A stretch of 64,000 nt of DNA from Arthrobacter sp. NicSoilC5 (GTDB lineage: Bacteria; Actinomycetota; Actinomycetes; Actinomycetales; Micrococcaceae), in NCBI RefSeq assembly GCF_019977395.1, contig NZ_AP024660.1:2604001-2668000 (forward strand), in the 5' to 3' direction. Shown here piece after piece: positions 7,285 through 16,879 of this stretch (within the stretch, counting starts at the first letter, position 1; each line of letters opens with the position of its first letter). The notes under the pieces are model-generated. The model had not been told where the DNA came from and made no database searches. It saw only the letters and a program-made list of their open reading frames with translations. The position numbers and the translations under genes are program-made.

Positions 7285-8792
7285 TTGGATGATGTCGGTA
7301 TGGGAACCAGCGGTGTCGGGGTGGTGCTGGCGTCACTCGATGCCTCTGTTGCCGCCCTTGATTCGCTGAACCGTGAGGACTCTTTCCTTGCTGCCGGGGC
7401 GGGTGCTGGTGCCGGTATGGATGTGTTGCAGCGTCGGTATGGGATCAGGCTGGAAAGGCTTGAGGTTGCGGCCCGGCTGGAGGCGCAGCTCGCTGCGGTG
7501 AAGGCACAGGACACTGCCGAGGCAGTGGAGTTCCAGCGCGCCCTGACCCCGCCGGACGCCTCGATCCATGACCGCACTTACGCTGACATGTCGGTGGTGG
7601 AGGAGATCGCCGGTGTCCTGACTATCAGCTCCGCGGCCGCGGGCGCTTTGGTGGACCAGTCACGGCGGATCTGTTCCCTGCCGCCGGTGTTCCAGGCCTT
7701 GGCCGCGGGCGCGATGTCGTGGCAGCACGCCCGGATTGTCGCCGACGAAACCGAGGCCTCACCCCGGAGGGCGCGCTGAAGCTGGTGGCGCATTTCTTCG
7801 ACCCTGACGCACCCCAGCCCGCCCGCGGCGCGGCCCCGGGTGACCTCGTCCCGTCAAGGTTCCGGGCCAAGGTCCGTGGGTGGCGGGAACGCCACCATCC
7901 GGAATCGATCGAGAAGCGCCATGTAAAAGGGGTAGCTGACCGGCGGATGGAATACACCCCCGAGCGGGACGGTATGGCCTGGGTCTCGCTCTACCTCCCC
8001 GGGGACACCGCCTGCGCCATCTGGAACCGCACCACCGCCACCGCCCGCGGACTCCAAGGTCCCACCGAAGAGCGCACCCTCACCCAGCTCCGCCCCGACA
8101 TCGCCGCCTCCCTGCTGCTGGGGGCTGGCATGAAGCCCGCAGCCGGGGAGACCGCCGCCCACGCCGAGGAAGACGGTCCCGGCCCCGGCGTTCAGGGCAC
8201 GCAGGGTGTCACCGGGATCGGGCAGGTCCCCACCCCGCGGGCCGACGTCCTGGTGATGGTGCCCGTATTCTCCCTCCTCGGAGTGACCGATGAACCCGCC
8301 GTACTGGATTGTTTCGGGCCGATCCCGGCGTCCATGGCACGGAAACTTGTCGCCGACGGGGCGGAATCGTTCTACCGGGTCCTCATCGACCCCCGCGACG
8401 GCGCACCCCTGGAAATCGGAAGGAAGAACTACCGGCTCACCGAGGCCATCAAACGTTGGATCAGGATGCGCGACACCAAGTGCAGCTTCCGGGGCTGCAC
8501 CAACCGCACCCCCGACAACGAAACCGACCACCTACAAGCCTGGCAACACGGCGGCACCACCAACGTCAGCAACCTGGCCCAACTCTGCCCCAAACACCAC
8601 CGGCTCAAACACCACAGCCAATGGACACCGGACCCGGCCAACACGAATGAACCACCCGGCTGGACCTCACCAACGGGACGGCACTACAACGCCGAATACC
8701 AGGACTCAGAACCAACCCGCTGGCCCCCGGGCATCCTGCCAACACAACGAAGCCCGCTGGAACAGGTCCTTCTACAGCGCCTCGCTACCTAG
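7285..8792 (+). pseudogene. DUF222/HNH endonuclease-type protein, frameshifted
   Basis: This is one DUF222 plus HNH-nuclease protein split over two frames. The first part (TTG 7285, or ATG 7300, to stop 7779) carries the DUF222 N-terminus and ends after HARIVADETE with an out-of-frame tail. The second part resumes at GLTPEGALKLVAHFFDPDAP around 7756 in another frame and runs to 8792. It includes SRFRAKVRGWRERHHP and an intact HNH zinc motif (CSFRGCTNR, DHLQAWQHGGTT, LCPKHHRLKH). One extra G near 7756 (GAGGCC to GAGGGCC) would restore a single reading frame. This family is often multicopy in Arthrobacter-like genomes, with unproven nuclease function. A sequencing error is possible. A short internal restart could still express the HNH half. 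Confidence 0.8.
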
Positions 8793-8880
8793 CACCTGCT
8801 TCGCTCCGGGTCTCTACACCTGCCGTTCTACAAGACACCTGAGGTTCTACAAGTCTGCGCGCCTGGCGGCTCTTGCCCCG

Positions 8881-10107
8881 TCAGGCCTGCCGGACACGCA
8901 GCAGCTCGGGCGTGGCCGCCACGTCCGCAAGGTCCAGCGCATCACGCATGGTCAGGTGGACGGCCTGCCGGACCACCGCGCCGAACCCCATGTCCTCCGG
9001 CGGTTGCCCCGCCAGGGCCTTGTCGCGGGCGCGGCGCTGTTCAGCGGACCCTGTCCCGCGCGCGATGATGTCCTCCACCCCCTGACGGGCCAATGCGAGC
9101 TCGCCCTGTTCGTCAAGGACGGGGGCCAGGTAATCCACCAGGGAACGCACCACATCCGCAGCCGGCGCCGGCCGGAAGTTGCCAAAGTCCAGCAGTTCGC
9201 CGCTCAACCCGGCACTGCTGGCCTGCCAGGACGCCATCCGCAGCAGGACGGTGGGAACGGGCGCAGGGTCCACGTCGTCCCGCCACTCCCGGCTGGCGGA
9301 TTCCACAAGTGCCCGGACCAGCACGGCGATGAGTGCGGCGTCCCCGGCCCGGAGGCATACGTCCGCCACCCGCACCTCCACCGTGGGGTGGTTGCGGGAG
9401 AGCCGCGCGTCGAAATAGAGCATGCCCTCGTCGAGCATGACGCCGCTGTCCAGCAGCCGGGTCACCACCCGGCGGTAGGCAGGGTACGTCCCGTAGATGC
9501 CGGCCGGGCCGGCTGTGGGCCAGCGGTTCCAGGCCTGGGTGCGGTAGCTTTCGAAGCCGGTGGGGACGCCGTTCCAGAACGGCGAGTTCGCGCTCAGCGC
9601 CGTGAGGACAGCCAGTTTGTCGCGGATGCGGTCCAGGACCGCCACCCCTTCCTCCGGCGATTCGATGAAGGTGTGGACGTGGAAACCGCAGGTGAGCTGT
9701 TCCTGGGCGGTGAGGCCGAAGCGCTCCAGCATCCTGGCATAGCGCGGGTCGGGTGTGGTGTGGCTGGGCGATGCCACGGGTGAGGTGGCCAGCGCCGCCA
9801 CCCTGGCTCCGTGCTTCCGGGCTGCCTGGTCGGCCAGCGCCCGGCCTGCCCGGATCTGCTCCAGCAGGCCGCCGTACTCCCGGCACGGCCGGGTCTGCGT
9901 CTCGATCTGCTCAAGCTTGAGCTCGGCACTCAGGCCCATCTCGTCGTCGTAATCCGCCTGGTTGCCGGCATGGCGGCCATCCAGGTCCACGGGAAGATCG
10001 TCTGCTGCGACGCGGTGGCTGGCGAGGAGGGCGTCGGCCAGGGCAAGCGGCTCCCCTGACTCCGGATCAACGATCAGGAGTTCTTCCTCTACGCCAAATG
10101 TACGCAT
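8881..10107 (-). CDS. Carboxylate-amine ligase, GCS2/YbdK family
   Basis: A 408-residue member of the glutamate-cysteine ligase family 2. The start [20 protein letters not shown] shows the conserved G-V-E-E-E nucleotide- and metal-binding motif. The [15 protein letters not shown] segment and [14 protein letters not shown], with its conserved E-R-D, are also typical. YbdK-type enzymes join an amine to a glutamate-like carboxylate with ATP, but most have no confirmed physiological substrate. Actinobacteria of this kind use mycothiol rather than glutathione, so the product is probably not gamma-glutamylcysteine. It lies downstream of the HTH-MurA gene on the same strand, 69 bases apart, and could be co-transcribed. 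Confidence 0.8.
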   Translation of the reverse strand: MRTFGVEEELLIVDPESGEPLALADALLASHRVAADDLPVDLDGRHAGNQADYDDEMGLSAELKLEQIETQTRPCREYGGLLEQIRAGRALADQAARKHGARVAALATSPVASPSHTTPDPRYARMLERFGLTAQEQLTCGFHVHTFIESPEEGVAVLDRIRDKLAVLTALSANSPFWNGVPTGFESYRTQAWNRWPTAGPAGIYGTYPAYRRVVTRLLDSGVMLDEGMLYFDARLSRNHPTVEVRVADVCLRAGDAALIAVLVRALVESASREWRDDVDPAPVPTVLLRMASWQASSAGLSGELLDFGNFRPAPAADVVRSLVDYLAPVLDEQGELALARQGVEDIIARGTGSAEQRRARDKALAGQPPEDMGFGAVVRQAVHLTMRDALDLADVAATPELLRVRQA

Positions 10108-10176
10108 ACGAATATTCTGCGGCAGCGGGCGGCCATTGGAACCGTGGCCCGCCGTTCATGACGAAGCGTGAATGGG

Positions 10177-11700
10177 TCAGTCCTGGAAGTACTCCACCTT
10201 GGCGCCGATGGTGTTCAGCCGCTCCGCCAGGTCCTCGTAACCACGCTCGATCACATAGATGTTCCGCAGCTCGGACACACCCCGCGCTGCGAGCATGGCC
10301 AGCAGGAGGCAGGCGGCAGGCCGGAGCGCGGGCGGGCAGCCCACCTCGGCGGCGCGCCACTTGGTGGGTCCGTTGACGTAGATCCGGTGCGGGTCCAGGA
10401 GCTGCACCTGCGCGCCGAGCCGGTTCAGCTCCGTCAGGTAGATGGCGCGGTTCTCGTATACCCAGTCGTGGATCATGGTCTGGCCGTGGGCGTTCGCAGC
10501 AATGACGGCGAAGAACGGCAGGTTGTCGATATTCAGCCCGGGGAAAGGCATGGGGTGGATCTTGTCCTCCGGGGCACGCAGCTCGGAGGGTTTGGTGGTC
10601 ACGTCCACCAGGCGGGTGCGGCCGTTGCGGGCCATGTACTCGCCCGAAATCTCCAGCTTCTGCCCCATCTGGCCCAGAGTGGCCAGTTCGATCTCCATGA
10701 ATTCGATGGGTACCCGGCGCACGGTGACCTCGGAGTTGGTGACGATGCCGGCCGTGATGAGGCTCATGGCCTCGATGGGATCCTCGGAGGGGAAGTATTC
10801 AATCTCGGCATCGATTTCCGGCTGCCCGGTGATCTTCAACGTGGTGGTGCCCACGCCTTCAATGGTGACGCCGAGCATCTGCAGGTAGAAGCACAGGTCC
10901 TGCACCATGTAGTTGGGGCTGGCGTTGCGGATCACGGTCGTTCCGGCGCGGTGCGCCGCGGCCATGATCGCATTTTCGGTGACGGTGTCCCCGCGTTCGG
11001 TGAGGACGAAGGAGCGGTCCCGGGTATCGGCGGGCGGCGCCTGCACGGTGTAGAAACCTGCGGTGGCCTCCACTGACAGGTCGAACTCGCGCAGTGCCTG
11101 CATGTGGGGCTCCACGGTCCGGGTGCCCAGGTCGCAGCCGCCGGCGTAGGGAAGCCGGTACTCACGGGACTCATCCAGCAGGGGGCCCAGCAGCATGATG
11201 ACGCTGCGGGTCCGGCGTGCCGCGTCCACGTCCATGGCGTCCAGGTCCAGGACGGCAGGCCGGCGCAGGCGGAGATCCGTGTCATTGAGCCAGGTGCACT
11301 CGACGCCGATGCTGGTCAGGACCTCGACGATGCGGTTGACTTCCTCGATCCGGGCCAGGCGCCGGAGCACGGTGGTGCCCCTGTTGATCAGGCTGGCGCA
11401 CAGCAGGGCGACGCCGGCGTTCTTGCTGCTGTTGACGTCGACGGCTCCGGACAGGGTGCGGCCGCCTTCCACCCGCAGGTGGGTCATCTGCGGCTTGGCC
11501 ACGTTCACGATGCTGCGGTCAAAGATGTTTTCCAGCCGCTGGATCATTTTCAGGCTCAGGTTCTGCTTGCCCTGTTCCATCCGGGCCACGGCGCTCTGGC
11601 TGGTGCCAAGTTCGGCGGCCAACTGCCCCTGGGTCCACCCTTTCTCGCTCCGGGCGTCCCTCAGCATGGCGGCAACGTGTTCAGCGGTCTCCTGGGTCAT
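10177..11700 (-). CDS. UDP-GlcNAc 1-carboxyvinyltransferase with N-terminal XRE-type DNA-binding domain
   Basis: This 507-residue protein combines two modules. Residues about 8-62 are a lambda-repressor-like helix-turn-helix (TQGQLAAELGTSQSAVARME). Residues about 72-507 are an EPSP-synthase/MurA fold. The catalytic set of MurA appears complete: K93/N94 in SSKNA, Cys189 in AGGCDLGTR (the fosfomycin-target Cys115 of E. coli), D307 in SEDPIEAM and R418 in VYENRAIY. MurA makes the first committed peptidoglycan precursor. The fusion suggests a paralogue that could bind DNA in response to UDP-GlcNAc or PEP, or be a DNA-tethered enzyme. No other cell-wall gene is adjacent. Whether it is the housekeeping MurA or a second copy cannot be told from this window. 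Confidence 0.85.
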   Translation of the reverse strand: MTQETAEHVAAMLRDARSEKGWTQGQLAAELGTSQSAVARMEQGKQNLSLKMIQRLENIFDRSIVNVAKPQMTHLRVEGGRTLSGAVDVNSSKNAGVALLCASLINRGTTVLRRLARIEEVNRIVEVLTSIGVECTWLNDTDLRLRRPAVLDLDAMDVDAARRTRSVIMLLGPLLDESREYRLPYAGGCDLGTRTVEPHMQALREFDLSVEATAGFYTVQAPPADTRDRSFVLTERGDTVTENAIMAAAHRAGTTVIRNASPNYMVQDLCFYLQMLGVTIEGVGTTTLKITGQPEIDAEIEYFPSEDPIEAMSLITAGIVTNSEVTVRRVPIEFMEIELATLGQMGQKLEISGEYMARNGRTRLVDVTTKPSELRAPEDKIHPMPFPGLNIDNLPFFAVIAANAHGQTMIHDWVYENRAIYLTELNRLGAQVQLLDPHRIYVNGPTKWRAAEVGCPPALRPAACLLLAMLAARGVSELRNIYVIERGYEDLAERLNTIGAKVEYFQD

Positions 11701-11829
11701 ACCGCGAATATATCATAAATGAGCTATCCAGCCTTCGTGGCAGCCACCCACGGGCGCGGAAGGGGGCTCCAGGAGGGCGGTACCCATTCGGTGCGATAGG
11801 GAGCCCCGCCTGTCCCCCGGGCGGGTGGC

Positions 11830-12630
11830 TTAACTCCCCAGCCACACCATATTCCAGGTACCGGCCGTAACAGCTGCGAAAAGGGCGAGTCCGGCCACCA
11901 GGACGCCGCCTGCCACCACCCAGAGGTCCAGCGGGCTGAAGGTGGACCCCCGGGCCCAGGTCCGCCGGCCGCCGCCGAAACCCCTCGCCTCCATGGTGAC
12001 GGCGAGCCTCGATGCACGGCGGATGGCCTGGACCAGGAGCCCGAAACTTTGCCCGAGTGTCGCCTTCACCCGCTGCCCCAGGCTGCCCCGCGCACCTACG
12101 CCGCGGGCACGCCGCGCCATCCCGATGGTCTGCCATTCCTCGGCCATGAGCCCCACCAAACGCATCGCAGCCAGGGTTCCCAGGACGAACCGGTGCGGCA
12201 GGCGTGCCTTCTGCGCGAGCGCGTCGGCGAGGTCGGTGGGATCGGTGCAGCTCATCAGGAGCACCGCCGGGAGGGCGATCGCAAAACCGCGCAGCAGGAA
12301 TCCTATGCCGAGCTGGAGGGAACCCTCGCTCATGGTCCAGATGCCGGCGTCGAGCAGGATCCTGCCGCTGTCCGGCGCCAGGATGGAGGTGCTCCAGCCT
12401 CCCACGGCAGCGGCGAGGATCAGCGGCCAGCCGCGCTGCCACAGCAGGGACAGGGTGAGCCCGGCCAGGGGAAACAACAGAAGTTCGAACACCAGGGCCA
12501 CGGACGCGGACACCCAGTCGATGGACAGCGCCAGGACGGCCGTGATGAGCAGGACGGCCGCGAACTTGCTCAAAGGGTTGGCGCGGGCAAGGAGGGCGTG
12601 GTTGCCGCTCAAGGTGAGTTGCTGCCTCAT
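11830..12630 (-). CDS. Energy-coupling factor transporter membrane protein EcfT
   Basis: A 266-residue integral membrane protein with about six hydrophobic segments. It has two short cytoplasmic coupling motifs of the EcfT type: MARRARGVGARG near 170 and AIRRASRLAVTMEARGFG near 205. The A-R-G ends of these motifs contact the ATPases. Its ATG overlaps the stop of the ATPase gene by four bases, completing the order ykoE-like S component, double ATPase, EcfT. It would form the thiamin-precursor ECF transporter in the cytoplasmic membrane. The 129 bases after its stop hold an eight-base GC-rich hairpin (11763-11770 with 11800-11807) without a T run, a possible weak terminator before the MurA gene. 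Confidence 0.9.
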   Translation of the reverse strand: MRQQLTLSGNHALLARANPLSKFAAVLLITAVLALSIDWVSASVALVFELLLFPLAGLTLSLLWQRGWPLILAAAVGGWSTSILAPDSGRILLDAGIWTMSEGSLQLGIGFLLRGFAIALPAVLLMSCTDPTDLADALAQKARLPHRFVLGTLAAMRLVGLMAEEWQTIGMARRARGVGARGSLGQRVKATLGQSFGLLVQAIRRASRLAVTMEARGFGGGRRTWARGSTFSPLDLWVVAGGVLVAGLALFAAVTAGTWNMVWLGS

Positions 12631-14174
12631 GGCGCCACCGCTTCCGCCACGGCCATCCGCAGTTCCGCCCCGCCCAGCGCCTCCGTGAATTCGGCATCAT
12701 GGGTCACGGCTACCACCGCGGTGCCGGCATCAAGGAGCTCGGACAGGAACGATGCCAGCTCGGCCCAGGTATTGGCGTCCTGGCCGAACGTGGGCTCGTC
12801 CAGGATCAGCACCTGGGGGCTGGCGGCCAGGACGGTGGCCACGGACAAGCGCCGCTTCTCACCGCCGGAGAGCGTATAGGGGTTGGCGTCCACCAGCTGG
12901 GTAAGGCGCAGCCGCTCCAGCAGTTCCTCAACCCGGTCCTCGCCGTGCCCCAGGTGCCGGGGGCCGAAGAGCAGCTCGTCAAGCACCTTTCCGGTGACGA
13001 ACTGGTGCTCCGGCTCCTGGAACACCGTGCCCACCCGCGAAATCAGCTGCTCGGCCTTCCACTTGTACGGGTCGATGCCGGCACCGCGGCTGAGGTCCAG
13101 CGTCGCGGACACTTTTCCGGACACCGGCTCAAGCAGCCCTGCGAGGGTCAGCGCGAACGTGGACTTGCCGGCACCGTTGGCGCCGGTGATGGCAAGGGCC
13201 TGCCCGGCACGGATCTGCGCGGACACGCCTTCCTGGACCGGGACCGGCGGGATCTTCCGGAAGCCTTTGCGGCGGGGGCGTTCGCGGGAGACGCCCAGCT
13301 GCTCCGCGGCCAGCAGGAGGCTGCCTGCACCGGGAGCCGGGACGGCGGCGCGGGCGCGTGTGGCCGGCACATACCCGGGCACCCAGACGCCCGCTGCGGC
13401 CAGCATGCTCCGCGCCTCCGTAAGGACGCGGTCCGGCGGCCCGTCCAGGAGCACTGCAGGATCCGCGGCGGAGCCGGGCTGCAGGACCACGATCCGGTCC
13501 ACGAGGTCCTTCCAGACGGACACCCGGTGCTCCACCACCACCAGCGTCGCCCCGGTTTTGTCCAGGGAGCGGGCCACGGCGTCGCGGACCTCCAGCACGC
13601 CGTCCGGGTCCAGGTTGGCGGTGGGCTCGTCCAGCAGGATCAGTCCGGGACGCATCGCCAGGATGCCCGCCAGCGCCAGGCGCTGCTTTTGGCCGCCGGA
13701 GAGGGCCGACGTCGGGTGGTCCAGCGGGAGGTGGGCGAGCCCGACGTCGGCAAGTGCCTCGTGAACGCGCGGCCAGATGGCGTCGCGGGGCACCGCAAGG
13801 TTTTCGGCGCCGAAGGCGACGTCGTCCCCCACCCGCGACAGGACCACCTGGGTCTCCGGGTCCTGCTGCATGAGACCGGCGCGGCCGCGCCGTGCCCGGG
13901 GCGGGGCTCCGTCAACCAGCAGCGAACCGGACTCGTCGGCGTCGCCTGCCTCGCCGTCGTCGTTTATGTCTCCCAGGACGCCGGCAAGGGCGTGCAGCAG
14001 CGTGGACTTTCCGGCGCCGGAGGGCCCCAGCAGGAGCACCCGCTCCCCGGGGGCGATGTCCAGGTCAAGGCCGTGGACGGCGGGCTTGGCCCGTCCGGCG
14101 TGCCGCCATCCCCAGCCGCGGGCGGCGATGGCGGCAGGCTGGATCGTGCCGGAGGCGTCCTGGGAGGGTGCCAT
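12627..14174 (-). CDS. ECF transporter ATPase with two fused ATP-binding domains (YkoD-like)
   Basis: A 515-residue protein made of two ABC ATPase domains in tandem. Domain 1 (about 18-245) has Walker A GPSGAGKST, signature LSGGQKQRLALAG and Walker B LILLDEPTANLD. Domain 2 (about 285-510) has Walker A GANGAGKST, signature LSGGEKRRLSVAT and Walker B VLILDEPTFGQD. Both sets look intact, so both sites should hydrolyse ATP. The fused form corresponds to YkoD, in place of separate EcfA1 and EcfA2. It is coupled on both sides: TGATG with the S component and ATGA with EcfT. It powers uptake of hydroxymethylpyrimidine or thiamin. Confidence 0.92.
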   Translation of the reverse strand: MAPSQDASGTIQPAAIAARGWGWRHAGRAKPAVHGLDLDIAPGERVLLLGPSGAGKSTLLHALAGVLGDINDDGEAGDADESGSLLVDGAPPRARRGRAGLMQQDPETQVVLSRVGDDVAFGAENLAVPRDAIWPRVHEALADVGLAHLPLDHPTSALSGGQKQRLALAGILAMRPGLILLDEPTANLDPDGVLEVRDAVARSLDKTGATLVVVEHRVSVWKDLVDRIVVLQPGSAADPAVLLDGPPDRVLTEARSMLAAAGVWVPGYVPATRARAAVPAPGAGSLLLAAEQLGVSRERPRRKGFRKIPPVPVQEGVSAQIRAGQALAITGANGAGKSTFALTLAGLLEPVSGKVSATLDLSRGAGIDPYKWKAEQLISRVGTVFQEPEHQFVTGKVLDELLFGPRHLGHGEDRVEELLERLRLTQLVDANPYTLSGGEKRRLSVATVLAASPQVLILDEPTFGQDANTWAELASFLSELLDAGTAVVAVTHDAEFTEALGGAELRMAVAEAVAP

Positions 14175-14797
14175 CAGGAGAAGACAGGCTCCGTGGCAGC
14201 CTTACGGGACGCGAAGGAGCTCAGCACGCCGGTGCGGGCCAGGCCGCGGGTGGCAAGCCAGGACAAAGCGCCCGCCAGGATGGCCCCGGAAAGGGTGGTC
14301 AGCACGATGTAGGCGAGCTTGTCCGCGCCGGAGTAGGCAATGTTCCAGCCCCACGGGGCAAACGAGTCATTCAGGCCGCAGAAGAACCCTGCCGCGGCGC
14401 CGGCCAGCAGCGATACAGGCAGGTTGAACTTGCGGTAGACGAAGATCGCGAAAATGATTTCCGCGCCCAGGCCCTGGATGAAACCCGAAAACAGGACCGA
14501 GGCGCCGTACTGGGAACCCATCAGCAGTTCGCCGGTGGCGGCTACGGTCTCGCAGAACAGGGCGGCTCCGGGCTTGCGGATGATGAGCATGCCCAGCACC
14601 CCGGGAATCATCCAGCCGCCGGCGAGCAGTCCGGTCAGGGGCGGGTAGGCGGCGTTCATGGGGGCGGACAGTGCGGCGGCCCCCTGGTCCCATGCCCAGA
14701 AGATGACACCGCCCGCGATGGCCACCAGGGCGGCGACGACGATGTCCACGACGCGCCAGGACTTACTGGTGGTCTTCTTGATTGCTGCAGTACTCAT
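14174..14797 (-). CDS. ECF transporter S component, thiamin-precursor type (YkoE family)
   Basis: A 207-residue membrane protein with five to six hydrophobic helices. Segments such as VVDIVVAALVAIAGGVIFWA, PGAALFCETVAATGELLMGS and GLGAEIIFAIFVYRKFN match the YkoE family, the substrate-binding S component for hydroxymethylpyrimidine or thiamin. It is the first gene of the three-gene unit and lies just downstream of a TPP riboswitch, which strongly supports the substrate class. A ribosome binding site (AGGAGGA) precedes the ATG by a short spacer. Which thiamin-related compound is imported cannot be read from sequence. Confidence 0.9.
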   Translation of the reverse strand: MSTAAIKKTTSKSWRVVDIVVAALVAIAGGVIFWAWDQGAAALSAPMNAAYPPLTGLLAGGWMIPGVLGMLIIRKPGAALFCETVAATGELLMGSQYGASVLFSGFIQGLGAEIIFAIFVYRKFNLPVSLLAGAAAGFFCGLNDSFAPWGWNIAYSGADKLAYIVLTTLSGAILAGALSWLATRGLARTGVLSSFASRKAATEPVFS

Positions 14798-14876
14798 GTG
14801 ATCCTCCTGGGAAACAGGAGGGGAAAGTGGACCCGGCTGCGGGCCTGTGGCCGTGCATCCGCGACACTTTGAGAAC

Positions 14877-15000
14877 TCGACTCCCTTGCGCCGGTACTAA
14901 CCGGATCAGGTTCGAGGGTCTGCGGCTGTCCGCACTCTCAGCGCCCACCTGCGGTGCCCGGCCTGTGCCAGGATGCCCGACGGCGGCGCTCCCCTGTCGT
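14877..15000 (-). promoter_or_regulatory. TPP (THI-box) riboswitch
   Basis: Read on the minus strand, the classic thiamin pyrophosphate elements appear in order: ACAGGGGAGCGCC, GGGCGCTGAGAGTGCGG, AGACCCTCGAACCTGATCCG and GGTTAGTACCGGCGCAAGG. The outer stem closes between bases 14996-14999 and 14878-14881. It precedes the ykoE-like gene by about 80 bases and should shut off expression when thiamin pyrophosphate is plentiful. Confidence 0.96.
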
Positions 15001-15091
15001 TTTTAGTGTTGCTTTGTGGTTGGGTAACGCTGTTAATTTCGCCCAGTTGGGCGTGGTCAAGTTTACACCTGGCAGGAGTAGATTGAGGGCC

Positions 15092-15634
15092 ATGACCGCC
15101 AATCCACCGGATGTGACCGGGTTCGATCCTGATTCCAGCGACGCCCAGCCGGAGGGCTCACTGGAGGCGCAGATTGCCCGCATCGAGGCGGAGGTCCGGG
15201 AGCTCCAGTTCCCCGGCTTCTCGCTGGACGATGCGTTGAACCTTGGCCTGCTCCTCGTTGAACTGGGCAAGGAGCGGTCGTTGCCCATCGCCATCGACAT
15301 CGCCAAGGGTGAGCAGGTGCTGTTCCATGTCGCACTTCCTGGCGCCACGCCTGACAACGGCCACTGGATCCGGGCCAAGCAGCGCACTGCCCTCCGGTAC
15401 GAGGCACCCTCCCTCCTGGTGGGACTGCGTGGCCGGCTGGGCGGCGGCCGGATCGAGGACAACGCCTGGTTCGACCAGTCCCGCTATGCGGCACACGGGG
15501 GCGCGTTTCCGATCCACGTCACGGGCGTTGGGGTGGTGGCTTCCGTGGCGGTGTCCGGACTGCCGCAGCTGCAGGACCACGAACTGGTGGTTGAGGCACT
15601 GCGCGACATCCTGGGGTCGGCGCTGGACGAGTAG
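15092..15634 (+). CDS. UPF0303 / HbpS-GlcG-like protein
   Basis: This 180-residue protein is preceded by a GAGGG site and an ATG at 15092. The core (FSLDDALNLGLLLVELGKER, SLPIAIDIAKGEQVLFHVAL, GVGVVASVAVSGLPQLQDHE) matches the UPF0303 branch of the heme-degrading/GlcG-like domain family. Members bind small ligands or heme and some act as redox-linked accessory proteins, but the function of UPF0303 proteins is not established. It is divergent from the thiamin-transporter operon and shares only the promoter region with it. No membrane segment or signal peptide is visible. Confidence 0.75.
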   Translation: MTANPPDVTGFDPDSSDAQPEGSLEAQIARIEAEVRELQFPGFSLDDALNLGLLLVELGKERSLPIAIDIAKGEQVLFHVALPGATPDNGHWIRAKQRTALRYEAPSLLVGLRGRLGGGRIEDNAWFDQSRYAAHGGAFPIHVTGVGVVASVAVSGLPQLQDHELVVEALRDILGSALDE

Positions 15635-15823
15635 CGCCGGCCAACCAGCCCTGGCTGACCAGGCGCAGCGGGACAAGCACCCGTACATGCCAGGCGGCAC
15701 CAGGCCGCTTAGCTTTCATTAGTAATCATGCTTACTATGTTGTCCCCGGGGTACGACCACCACAGGGAATGGGAGCACCTTCGGCGTCCCTTCCCGGAAC
15801 CGGCGCGGCAACCAAGGAGCACC

Positions 15824-16879
15824 ATGAGAATCCCGGACACCAGAGGCCCCATCAGCAGCGCCCTCTTTGCGGCCCTGTCCAAGGCCCCTGATGCAGCCAC
15901 GCCCGAGCTGGACGGGCTGCATTGGCTGGTCGCGGGGCAGGTGGCCCGAACCGGTGACATCATCGCCGGCGAAGACATCCAGCTGTCCCTCTTTTGCCTC
16001 TACGAACTGCATTATTCGGGCCTGGACGGGGTCAGCGACGCCTGGGAGTGGGAACCTGCCCTGATCAGGGTCCGGCGCCTGATCGAGGAACCCTTCGAAG
16101 CCGCCCTTCGTGCCGCCGCACGCCAGGCCGCCGGTGATGCCGACCTGGCCGCCGGGATTGCCATGACCAGCGATGCCGTTGCCGACGTCCTTTTTGGCCT
16201 CGCCTCTATGGACACCGGTCCCAGCGTTTCCCGCTTTGTCGCACGGAAGGCAAGCCTGGAGCAGCTCAAAGAGTTCCTGATCCACAAGTCCGTGTACCAG
16301 TTGAAGGAAGCCGATCCACACACCTGGGCCATTCCGCGGCTCACCGGCCGGGCGAAGGCTGCCCTCGTGGAAATCCAGGCGGACGAATACGGCGGCGGCA
16401 GGCCGGAACGGATGCACAGCGCGCTGTTTGCCCGGACCATGCGCGGGCTGGGCCTGGACGACAGGTACGGCGCCTACGTCGACACCATCCCGGCCGTCTC
16501 CCTCGCATCCGTGAACCTCATGTCGCTGTGCGGCCTGAACCGGCGGCTCCGCGGGGCCATCACCGGACACCTGGCCATCTACGAAATGACCTCATCCCAG
16601 CCCAACCGTTTCTACGGCAACGGATTCCGCCGGCACGGTTTCGCCGCGGACGTCACCCACTACTTCGATGAGCATGTGGAGGCCGACGCCGTGCATGAGC
16701 AGATTGCCGGGCGGGACCTCGCCGGCGGCCTGGTTGAAGCCGAGCCGAAGCTCCTTGCGGACGTCCTGTTCGGCGCCACCGCCGTCATGGCGATCGACGG
16801 CCGCGTCTCCGCCCACCTCCTGTCCTCCTGGGAAGCCGGGGAAACATCGCTCCGGGCGGCCGTGCCGGCGGCAGCGTGA
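15824..16879 (+). CDS. Heme-oxygenase-like diiron-type protein (iron-containing redox enzyme family)
   Basis: A 351-residue all-helical protein starting at an ATG after AAGGAG. The C-terminal half carries YFDEHVEADAVHEQ; its H-x3-D-x2-H spacing equals the ligand set of heme-oxygenase-like diiron oxidases (HOLDO; CADD, UndA, SznF). An E and H lie in FCLYELHYSG near residue 65, and further acidic residues in EIQADEYGGG could complete the site. Such enzymes use two non-heme irons and O2 for N-oxygenation, decarboxylation or C-C cleavage; the substrate here is unknown. The next gene, a CDGSH protein, overlaps its stop (GTGA), so the two are translationally coupled and probably work together. Confidence 0.8.
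   Translation: MRIPDTRGPISSALFAALSKAPDAATPELDGLHWLVAGQVARTGDIIAGEDIQLSLFCLYELHYSGLDGVSDAWEWEPALIRVRRLIEEPFEAALRAAARQAAGDADLAAGIAMTSDAVADVLFGLASMDTGPSVSRFVARKASLEQLKEFLIHKSVYQLKEADPHTWAIPRLTGRAKAALVEIQADEYGGGRPERMHSALFARTMRGLGLDDRYGAYVDTIPAVSLASVNLMSLCGLNRRLRGAITGHLAIYEMTSSQPNRFYGNGFRRHGFAADVTHYFDEHVEADAVHEQIAGRDLAGGLVEAEPKLLADVLFGATAVMAIDGRVSAHLLSSWEAGETSLRAAVPAAA

Noticed and set aside
7285..8792. Programmed frameshifting in the DUF222/HNH gene
   Set aside because: No slippery heptamer or downstream pseudoknot was recognised at the junction; a simple one-base deletion explains the break.
8793..8880. Small repeat TTCTACAAG after the HNH gene as a mobile-element end
   Set aside because: Only two short copies without inverted ends, transposase or target duplication.
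8881..10107. Glutathione biosynthesis gene gshA
   Set aside because: The YbdK-type family is only distantly related to true gshA, no gshB is adjacent, and actinobacteria of this type make mycothiol.
12699..14312. Open frame antisense to the double ECF ATPase gene
   Set aside because: No conserved motif; the minus strand has two complete sets of Walker and signature motifs.
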